A DNA stretch of 47,249 bases from Clostridiales bacterium (GTDB taxonomy: Bacteria; Bacillota; Clostridia; Lachnospirales; WRAX01), in the NCBI GenBank assembly GCA_031265685.1, contig JAISCI010000014.1, positions 1 to 47,249 on the forward strand. The letters are read 5' to 3'. A program made the translations under genes and the position numbers. Position 1 is the stretch's first letter. Each line of letters begins with the position of its first letter. Of the stretch, positions 41,392 to 47,249 are shown piece by piece. Under the pieces are notes generated by a model that saw only the letters and a list, made by a program, of their open reading frames with translations, did not search any database and was not told the origin of the DNA.

Positions 41392-43386
41392 GTGGGATAC
41401 AAAATTCTGGAGCTTGACCCTTGGCTCTCGTCTTTCGAGGGGGATATTAACCTGCGGATGGACCGGCTAGACCGCCTCAAATCGCGCCTGATCCCCCGGG
41501 GCGGCGGCATAACCGGCTTCGCCAACGGACATCTGTATTACGGGTTTTTCCGCGACGGCGAGAACGGATATATTTACCGCGAGTGGGCGCCCTCGGCTCA
41601 CCAGCTCTGGCTGATCGGCGATTTCAACAATTGGGACAGACGCGCGACGCCGCTCTCCAAAATCGACGGCGAAACATGGGAGGTACGCTTTACGTCCGAG
41701 AGGGACCTGCACGGGTCGCTCGTTAAAGTCGTCGTGAAGGGCGACAACGGAACGCGCGAACGCGTGCCGCTGTTTATCCGCCGCGCGGTATACGATAAGG
41801 CGATAAACGGCTACAACGGCCAGATCTGGCTGCCGAGGAAAGATTTCGAGTGGACGGACTCCGCGTTCGATCCCGCCGCAACCGAGCCGCCGCTGATCTA
41901 CGAGGCGCATGTAGGCATGGCTACCGAGGAATACCGCGTAGGTACTTACGCCGAGTTCGCCGGGCGCGCGCTGCCGTGGATTAAGGATCTGGGTTACAAC
42001 ACCGTTCAGCTGATGGCGATCGCCGAGCACCCGTACTACGGTTCGTTCGGATATCACGTCTCCAACTTTTTCGCGCCGTCGTCGCGCTTCGGCACGCCCG
42101 AAGAACTGAAAGCGATGATCAACACGGCGCACGGCATGGGTATCCGCGTGCTGATGGACATAGTGCACTCGCACGCCGTCAGGAACTTCGACGACGGGAT
42201 CAACGAGTTCGACGGCACCGTGTGGCAGTTCTTCCATTCCGGCGGCAAGGGCGAGCACCCCGCGTGGGATTCCAAGGTGTTCGACTACGGCAAGCCCGGC
42301 GTTCTGCACTTCCTGCTCTCAAACGTCAAGTACTGGCTCGAGGAGTTCCATTTCGACGGTTTCCGCTGCGACGGCGTGACGAGTATGCTCTACCACCACC
42401 ACGGCTTGGGCGAAAATTTTGATAACTACAGTAAATATTTCAGCATGGCGACCGACCTGGACGCCGTAAACTACCTCCAGCTGGCGAGCGAGCTGGCGAA
42501 GGCGGTCCGCCCGGGAGCGGTCATGATCGCGGAGGACATGAGCGGCATGCCCGGCATGTGCCTGCCCGTCGAGTACGGCGGCATCGGTTTTGACTACCGT
42601 CTGGCGATGGGTATGCCCGACTATTTCATCCGAACGCTGAAGGAGCGGCGCGACGAGGACTGGGACATAACGAAGCTCTGGTGGGAGCTGACCACGCGCC
42701 GTCCGGGCGAAAAAGCCGTCGGCTACTGCGAGTCGCACGATCAGGCGCTGGTCGGCGACAAGACGATCATGTTCTGGCTGGCCGATCAGGAGATGTACTG
42801 GCATATGGACGCCGGCGGCCAGTCTCTGGCGATCGACCGCGCCATAGCGCTGCACAAGATGATCCGGTTTATAACGCTTACCGCGGCGGGCGAGGGGTAC
42901 CTCAATTTCATGGGCAACGAGTTCGGTCATCCCGAGTGGATCGATTTCCCGCGCGAGGGCAACGGCTGGAACTATCATTACGCGCGCCGCCAATGGAGCC
43001 TGGCCGTTAACCCGAATCTCCGCTACAAGCAGCTACTGGACTTCGACAGGGCGATGATAGCGCTCGCCAAGGCGGGGCGTATACTGGAGCGCGACTGCGC
43101 GCGTCTCGTCTATCAGAACAACGACGAGAAGATACTCTCTTATGTCAAGGGGGAATACCTCTTTGTGTTTAACTTCCACCCGATCGCCAGTTATCCGAAG
43201 CTGCGGATCGCCATGGGCGAGCGCGGCGCTTACGCGCCGGTTTTTACGACCGACGCGCCTGAGTTCGGCGGGTTTGGCCGCGTGCTGACGACGGGAGAAT
43301 ACAGGACTATCGACTTCAACGGCGCGGACTGCCTGTCTCTGTACGTGCCCGCGAGGACGGCTGTCGCGCTTAAAAAGACGCGGTGA
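41392..43386 (+). CDS. glgB: 1,4-alpha-glucan branching enzyme, eukaryote-like GH13 type
   Basis: Creates alpha-1,6 branches in glycogen. 664 residues: CBM48-like N-domain (YREWAPSAHQLWLIGDFNNW), GH13 barrel with DIVHSHAV, GFRCDGVTSMLYHH (nucleophile Asp327), MIAEDMSG (acid Glu381) and ESHDQ (Asp450), then a beta domain. LYHHHGL and GNEFGHPEWIDFPREGNGWN resemble eukaryotic glycogen branching enzymes (GH13_8) more than the E. coli GlgB type (GH13_9). GTG 41392 follows GGGAGGATAACGCGA; the frame open from 41278 is upstream of the promoter. No glgA, glgC or glgP genes are adjacent. Confidence 0.9.
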   Translation: MGYKILELDPWLSSFEGDINLRMDRLDRLKSRLIPRGGGITGFANGHLYYGFFRDGENGYIYREWAPSAHQLWLIGDFNNWDRRATPLSKIDGETWEVRFTSERDLHGSLVKVVVKGDNGTRERVPLFIRRAVYDKAINGYNGQIWLPRKDFEWTDSAFDPAATEPPLIYEAHVGMATEEYRVGTYAEFAGRALPWIKDLGYNTVQLMAIAEHPYYGSFGYHVSNFFAPSSRFGTPEELKAMINTAHGMGIRVLMDIVHSHAVRNFDDGINEFDGTVWQFFHSGGKGEHPAWDSKVFDYGKPGVLHFLLSNVKYWLEEFHFDGFRCDGVTSMLYHHHGLGENFDNYSKYFSMATDLDAVNYLQLASELAKAVRPGAVMIAEDMSGMPGMCLPVEYGGIGFDYRLAMGMPDYFIRTLKERRDEDWDITKLWWELTTRRPGEKAVGYCESHDQALVGDKTIMFWLADQEMYWHMDAGGQSLAIDRAIALHKMIRFITLTAAGEGYLNFMGNEFGHPEWIDFPREGNGWNYHYARRQWSLAVNPNLRYKQLLDFDRAMIALAKAGRILERDCARLVYQNNDEKILSYVKGEYLFVFNFHPIASYPKLRIAMGERGAYAPVFTTDAPEFGGFGRVLTTGEYRTIDFNGADCLSLYVPARTAVALKKTR

Positions 43387-43390
43387 TATT

Positions 43391-43410
43391 GTTTCCATAA
43401 TAATGGAAAC
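43391..43410. promoter_or_regulatory. Hairpin over the glgB-glmU-like junction
   Basis: GTTTCCAT (43391-43398) and ATGGAAAC (43403-43410) are perfect arms around AATA, beginning 4 nt after the branching enzyme stop. It could stabilise the mRNA end or hide ATG 43403. Confidence 0.4.
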
Positions 43411-43435
43411 AGCAGACGGGAGGCTTAAGCTGGGA

Positions 43436-44404
43436 ATGAAAAAATACGTCATCCACATCCCCGACGAAAAGGCGGCGGAGTTCGCCCTTATCCCTATCCT
43501 CGGCTCGCCCGCCGCAGCGTTCTTCGCTGGAGCGCTGGGCGCGGGGGACATAGTAGGCTTCTACGCGCCCGCCGCCGCCGCGGGAGACGCGATCGCCAGG
43601 GACACAAACCTGCGGCCGCTCGGCAAGGATGAATTCGAGGCTCTCTGCGGCGAGGCCGAAGTTATCGTGCCGCGGGGCTATATCCCGGGGTCGTCCGAAA
43701 CCGCCCGGCTGAACTATGTAAGCGCGGCTGACCGGGCGCGAACGGCTATGGCGCTGAAGCGCTCGATCAACGCGGGACACATGTCGCGCGGCGTATTCAT
43801 CGTGGACCCCGAGTCCGCGTACATAGGCCCTTTAGTCACGATAGAGTCCGGAGCGGCGGTCTGGCCGGGCAATATCCTCGAGGGCCGGACGTCCGTCGGC
43901 GCGGAGACGGAGCTGGGCGCGGGCAACCGTATTAAAGACAGCGTGATCGGCGCCGGTTGCTTCATACAGTATACCGTCATAACGGATTCGCGCGTCGGCG
44001 ACGGCGTCAGAATCGGGCCGTTCTGCCATATCCGCCCCGGCTCGGACATATCGGGCGGCGTTAAAATCGGCGATTTTGTAGAGGTGAAGAACTCCGCGCT
44101 CGGGCGGGGTACGAAGGTGCCGCACCTGTCCTATGTCGGCGATTCGGACGTGGGCGAGCGCGTCAACTTTGGCTGCGGCTGCGTCACGGTCAACTACGAC
44201 GGGAAGAACAAGGAGCGCACAAAAGTCGGCGACGGCGTATTCATCGGCTGCAACGCGAACCTGATCGCGCCGGTCCGCGTCGGCGACGGCGGGTACATCG
44301 CCGCCGGATCGACGATAACCGACGACGTTCCGGGCGGCGGCTTCGCGATAGCGCGGGCGCGTCAGCGCAATAAAGAGGGATGGACGCCGCCGTGGGAGAG
44401 ATGA
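43436..44404 (+). CDS. Stand-alone GlmU-type acetyltransferase (left-handed beta-helix)
   Basis: 322 residues. The C-terminal 220 resemble the acetyltransferase half of GlmU: hexapeptide repeats (VTIESGAAVWPGNILEG, VGDGVRIGPFCHIRPG), VEVKNSALGRGTKVPHLSYV (catalytic His), GDSDVGERVNFGCGCVTVNY and VFIGCNANLIAPV. The pyrophosphorylase half is absent, and about 100 N-terminal residues have no Rossmann motif. It should acetylate glucosamine-1-phosphate or a related sugar. ATG 43436 was preferred to ATG 43403, which is inside a hairpin; GGGAGG is 12 bases upstream. It is followed by overlapping nth. Confidence 0.85.
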   Translation: MKKYVIHIPDEKAAEFALIPILGSPAAAFFAGALGAGDIVGFYAPAAAAGDAIARDTNLRPLGKDEFEALCGEAEVIVPRGYIPGSSETARLNYVSAADRARTAMALKRSINAGHMSRGVFIVDPESAYIGPLVTIESGAAVWPGNILEGRTSVGAETELGAGNRIKDSVIGAGCFIQYTVITDSRVGDGVRIGPFCHIRPGSDISGGVKIGDFVEVKNSALGRGTKVPHLSYVGDSDVGERVNFGCGCVTVNYDGKNKERTKVGDGVFIGCNANLIAPVRVGDGGYIAAGSTITDDVPGGGFAIARARQRNKEGWTPPWER

Positions 44405-45057
44405 GCGGCCGGGCGGAGCGGGTCGCGCGGCGGCTCGCGGAGATGTATCCGTACGACGGCAAGTGCTTCCTGAGCTTCGGCTCGCCGTGGCAGCTGATGG
44501 CGGCGACGATCCTCTCCGCGCAATGCACCGACGCTCGCGTAAACGCCGTCACCGCCGAACTGTTCGCCAAGTACCCGACGGCGGACGCGCTGCTCGCCGC
44601 CGAACTCGCCGACGTGGAGCGGATCGTCCGCCCGGCGGGATTCTACCACGCGAAGGCGCGTAACCTGATAGCGTCCGCGCGAAGGCTTGCCGAGGACTTC
44701 GGCGGCGAGATGCCCTCCGACGTAGAGACGCTCACCACTTTTCCCGGGGTAGGCCGCAAAACCGCGAACGTCGTGCGCTCGCATGTTTTCGCGCTGCCGT
44801 CCATCGTCGTTGATACGCACGTGAAGCGCGTATCATACCGTCTTGGTCTCACGGACAGCGACGACCCGGCGCGGATCGAGCGCGACCTGTCGCTCATCCT
44901 CCCCGAGGAGCTGTGGTGTTCGTTTAACCCGCTCGTGATAACGCACGGGCGGGCTGTTTGCCGCGCCATCCGGGCGGATTGCGCGGGATGCGGGCTGTCG
45001 GATCTGTGCGGGAAGCGCGTCGCGGTTCCTCGGCATACTAGCTTAATCCGCCGATAG
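44401..45057 (+). CDS. nth: Endonuclease III
   Basis: DNA glycosylase/AP lyase for oxidised pyrimidines. 218 residues from ATG 44401, which overlaps the previous stop (ATGA); ATG 44380 is an alternative. Helix-hairpin-helix FPGVGRKTANVV with the catalytic Lys120, catalytic Asp138 in VVDTHVKRVS, and a complete 4Fe-4S loop C-X6-C-X2-C-X5-C (CRAIRADCAGCGLSDLC). LSAQCTDARVN is also typical. Usual length; ordinary gene. Confidence 0.95.
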   Translation: MSGRAERVARRLAEMYPYDGKCFLSFGSPWQLMAATILSAQCTDARVNAVTAELFAKYPTADALLAAELADVERIVRPAGFYHAKARNLIASARRLAEDFGGEMPSDVETLTTFPGVGRKTANVVRSHVFALPSIVVDTHVKRVSYRLGLTDSDDPARIERDLSLILPEELWCSFNPLVITHGRAVCRAIRADCAGCGLSDLCGKRVAVPRHTSLIRR

Positions 45058-45379
45058 CCGCCTGACCTCCGCCCGCTGACGCCGATACGCGCGCGGAGGA
45101 CGCTTCCGGGGCGACTGTAACGGACGGATACATACAGTTCCTCGGGCGCGCTGGTCAACCAGACGGAGAGCCATAACGTACTAACAATAAGCATAGCATG
45201 CGAACTGCGCTTCTAGCGGCGCGTTCAACACCTCAGAGTTCTTTCTGGGCGCGGCGGCCGACACCGCCGTCAATTTCCCGAAGGGACCGCGTCCTTCTCG
45301 GCCCGGAGAACCTGAGCGACCGCGTCATGGCGGTTATGACAAACGCCGTCAATACGACGGTCCGCGGGGGTTACGAATG
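45058..45379 (+). pseudogene. Decayed coding remnant, family not recognised
   Basis: Fragments of plausible protein occur in different frames: ALVNQTESHNVLTISIACEL (about 45150-45207), FNTSEFFLGAAADTAVNFPK (about 45226-45285) and LSDRVMAVMTNAVNTTVRGG (about 45310-45375). Codon-like GC pattern and shifting frames suggest a gene broken by several frameshifts. The final TGA lies at the start of a palindrome unit. I cannot name the parent gene. Confidence 0.35.
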
Positions 45380-45405
45380 AATTTTCGCGGATTCACGCGA
45401 AAATT
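45380..45405. repeat. Short palindrome (locus 15)
   Basis: AATTTTCGC (45380-45388) and GCGAAAATT (45397-45405), perfect arms around GGATTCAC. Nearly identical to 23617-23642. The A of the preceding TGA begins the unit. Confidence 0.8.
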
Positions 45406-45593
45406 ACCCCAGAGAGCGCCCCGTTCTTCGATTTTTATGGATCGCGCGTTCTATTCCGCGTCCTATAGTAAATATGACGAAAATATAATGCTCGGCAAGA
45501 GGGTTTCTGTGAAAAAGATAACATATAAAAAAATTAAAAGAAACACTTGATTATCTATAGTCACATATGTTATTATATAAGGGAAGGAAATTT

Positions 45594-45710
45594 GTGAAAA
45601 TAGGCTGGATTTCAGAAGCGGCGGTTGCGGCCCATTATGGATTCTGCGTGAATCTCACAAAATCCGGATGTGCCGGAAGATTTATACCGTTAAGTTTTCT
45701 GGTTGCCTGA
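45594..45710 (+). CDS. Possible 38-residue small protein
   Basis: GTG 45594 follows GGGAAGGAAATTT, and upstream in an AT-rich stretch lies a promoter-like TTGATT followed by TATTAT near 45571. The product starts MKIGWISEAAVAAHYGFC and ends PLSFLVA. Part of it (FCVNLTK) is encoded by a degenerate palindrome unit (GATTCTGCGTGAATC). No family recognised; it may not be translated. Confidence 0.3.
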   Translation: MKIGWISEAAVAAHYGFCVNLTKSGCAGRFIPLSFLVA

Positions 45711-45712
45711 CG

Positions 45713-45738
45713 GAATTTTGCGGCATCAGGCAAAATTT
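45713..45738. repeat. Short palindrome (locus 16)
   Basis: GAATTTTGC (45713-45721) faces GCAAAATTT (45730-45738) with one terminal mismatch, loop GGCATCAG. Confidence 0.7.
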
Positions 45739-45945
45739 ATTTTCGGCAATTTCCTCCTTGCGGGCCGTCGGGATTATTCGGCGGCGATTGGACGATCGAT
45801 TCTTGGCGGGCACACTCGGGGCGCGTTGCGCTTTTCGGCGTTTGCCGCGGCGAGACCCCCCCTTGGCGTGGAAAACCCCAAGGCGCAGGCTAGTGCGGTC
45901 GGCGTGTCAGCGGGAGAAGCGATTTGTCCGTGACAGTTTTCTTGC
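45739..45945. other. Intergenic DNA without a recognisable gene
   Basis: A frame runs from 45668 to 46219 but its product is basic, low in complexity and crosses repeats. I see no ribosome binding site or family and treat the stretch as non-coding. Confidence 0.45.
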
Positions 45946-46057
45946 GATTATGCTTTTCGCGGTTACGCTTCTTGTGGTTATGTTCTTTGCGGTTATGCTT
46001 CTTGCGGTTTCAGGCAAGAAGCTAAAGGCAAGAAACAAGAAGCAAAAGGCGAAAAGC
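45946..46057. repeat. Tandem 15-bp repeat forming one arm of a 106-bp hairpin
   Basis: Four 15-nt units on the theme GGTTATGCTTCTTGC (45946-46005) form the left arm. The right arm (46014-46057) is its imperfect complement: GCTTTTCGC (45952-45960) pairs with GCGAAAAGC (46049-46057), and GCTTCTTGC (45997-46005) pairs with GCAAGAAGC (46014-46022). The loop is GGTTTCAG. Confidence 0.7.
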
Positions 46058-46278
46058 GGTGAACCTTGGGCGCCACGGTGTCCGGCCGATCGGTTTGTCC
46101 TTCGGCGGGTTCTGTCGTCTGCGCGGAAAACGCGCGGACATGAATCAAGCCCGGTTGCGTTGGTTAGATTTTCCGGAGCGCGGCGGCGGGCTAATACATC
46201 TAAAGGAGTGATAGGCTGATCGGTTAGCAAGGGAACTGTTACATAAACGTCGTAAAACTGAATAGAGACAAAAGTATT

Positions 46279-46335
46279 GGCAATTCCGCCGCGTTAGTTC
46301 GCGGAGGACCGACCGCCGGGTTAGGCGGCCTTGCC
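46279..46335 (+). promoter_or_regulatory. Possible structured RNA leader (three-stem fold)
   Basis: Closing stem GGCAA (46279-46283) with TTGCC (46331-46335) encloses two hairpins: CCGCG (46289-46293) with CGCGG (46300-46304), extended by TCC/GGA, and CCGCC (46313-46317) with GGCGG (46324-46328). Both loops contain GTTA. It lies 46 nt upstream of a secreted protein gene. It does not match the c-di-GMP-I/II, cobalamin, SAM or T-box consensus I know. Confidence 0.4.
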
Positions 46336-46380
46336 GTCTGATCCGGAAAATCAATTTTTTCAGGAAGGCGAGGAAATACA

Positions 46381-47249
46381 ATGAAAAAACGCGTTTTGGC
46401 GCTGTTGACCCTGGTGTTCGCTTTCTCCATGGCCATCGGCGTTGCAACCGTTTGTGCCGCACCCAGTTTGCAAGACGCGGTCGGCAAAGGTAGCCTCACC
46501 ATCAACTACACGCCGAGCGATACGTTCTACAAAACGGGTGTGGAGGACATTGGGTGGGAGTTGTACGAAGCTCTTCCCAAGACCGACTTCGGTTACGGCC
46601 TGACCGCGTACCTCAACGACACCGTGAGTAGCGGTGAAGGTCTAGTATACGGCGAGCTTGACGCAAACCGGATAACGTGGATTGGACAGGAAGACCTGAG
46701 CACTCTCACGGGAGACACGTTTCCGCTGGGCGAGATACCCGACGGCGTCGAAGGTGTCCCGGCGGATGGCGACGTCATCACGCTCTGGGCGGGCAAGCCC
46801 GGCACCCCCGCCGATAAATTCATCGGCGGTGCCAAGGTATCCTACCCACAGAGGCCGACACTGACCGGCGCAGAGGTTTCTGGCTCCGCAACAGCGAGCA
46901 GTGTGACGCTGAGCGTGGAGGCGATACTCCCGAACGCAGAAGAAATTGAGGTATACAACTCCACTACAAAGCTCTCCTCAGATATAACCGGATCCGACGG
47001 CGACTACACCGTGAAGGTTAGCGGCACATTCGCCCATGGCGATGTGCTGACCGTTAAGGTGAAGGACAAGGATGGCGCGAGTGACCTGGATGGGTACGAG
47101 GATCAAGAGGTGACTCTTGAGATTAAGTACACCGCCACCGTAAACGCGACTCTTGACGGCGATCCTTACACCGTCCCGGTATTCACCATCGGCGACGATA
47201 AACTGCCGAACGGCAGCAAGTTCGTCAAAGATAGGAAGAGATCAATACT
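46381..47249 (+). CDS. Secreted surface protein, cut off by the window end
   Basis: The open frame runs from ATG 46381 (after GGCGAGGAAATACA) to the end of the window, 289 residues so far. Signal peptide MKKRVLALLTLVFAFSMAIG with cleavage near VCAAPS. The mature part is rich in Thr, Ser, Asp and Gly with repeating beta-strand segments (GSATASSVTLSVEAILPNAE, DYTVKVSGTFAHGDVLTVKV), like Ig-like bacterial surface domains. No named family recognised. Codons are somewhat less GC-biased than in the housekeeping genes. It could be a cell-wall or S-layer-associated adhesin. Confidence 0.8.
   Translation, partial: MKKRVLALLTLVFAFSMAIGVATVCAAPSLQDAVGKGSLTINYTPSDTFYKTGVEDIGWELYEALPKTDFGYGLTAYLNDTVSSGEGLVYGELDANRITWIGQEDLSTLTGDTFPLGEIPDGVEGVPADGDVITLWAGKPGTPADKFIGGAKVSYPQRPTLTGAEVSGSATASSVTLSVEAILPNAEEIEVYNSTTKLSSDITGSDGDYTVKVSGTFAHGDVLTVKVKDKDGASDLDGYEDQEVTLEIKYTATVNATLDGDPYTVPVFTIGDDKLPNGSKFVKDRKRSI

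Noticed and set aside
45668-46219. 183-residue ORF on the plus strand
   Set aside because: The product is basic and low in complexity, crosses palindromes and tandem repeats, has no ribosome binding site at a good distance and resembles no family.
1-47249. tRNA or rRNA genes
   Set aside because: I saw no GTTCGANTC arm with a matching acceptor stem and no rRNA core sequence; this is by eye only.

Overview
The window (47,249 bp, GC-rich) looks like the chromosome of a spore-forming, flagellated Clostridia-type Firmicute without a close named relative that I can recognise. The signs are an mraZ-rsmH-ftsL-spoVD/pbp block, a Csp-like germination protease, a YaaH/SleL-like glycoside hydrolase with SH3, SpoVG sequences, a YwlC-YwlE-RpiB-TagO run in the order known from Bacillus and Clostridia, a LytS/YesM-type kinase, flagellin and strong SigA-type promoters (TTGACA-17-TATACT and similar).

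Layout. 1-5 kb: metA (minus) and a divergent tandem S8 protease. 5-7.4 kb: a gene graveyard with a 5'-truncated double SpoVG gene, a probable group II intron protein remnant, a damaged PIN-domain toxin gene and a phage LLH holin interrupted by a repeat. 7.6-10.8 kb: a diguanylate cyclase and a c-di-GMP phosphodiesterase. 10.9-15.4 kb: start of the dcw cluster. 15.6-23.6 kb: one gene for a 2,676-residue surface protein. 23.7-26.6 kb: GH18 hydrolase, a small protein and a polysaccharide deacetylase. 27.3-34.4 kb: an operon-like run from a SEC-C protein through Sua5, YwlE, RpiB, TagO, thioesterase, DUF951, phosphohexomutase and DUF4430 to a cysteine-rich protein. 34.6-36.7 kb: ilvN and a citramalate synthase-like gene. 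36.8-37.6 kb: flagellin (minus). 38.1-39.5 kb: orphan sensor kinase. 39.7-41.2 kb: a phage-type lysis cassette (minus) with one amidase and three related small holins. 41.4-45.1 kb: a glycogen branching enzyme of the eukaryote-like type, a stand-alone GlmU-type acetyltransferase and endonuclease III. 45.1-46.4 kb: decayed or non-coding DNA. 46.4 kb to the end: an incomplete secreted protein.

The most striking signal cuts across the genes. A family of very short palindromes, built on GAATTTTGC...GCAAAATTC and variants (GAATTTCGC, GAAGTTTGC, GCATTATCG, GAATTTGCC, AATTTTCGC), occurs at about sixteen places. The units are often nested inside one another like Russian dolls, sit inside two longer MITE-like elements with TA-CTAATTCCAC termini, and have entered coding sequences: once in frame (57 bp in a thioesterase) and once with a stop codon (29 bp in a holin). 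A separate 279-bp element with about 44-bp terminal inverted repeats shows the same nested architecture. I regard this self-nesting palindrome system as the best candidate for something undescribed here.
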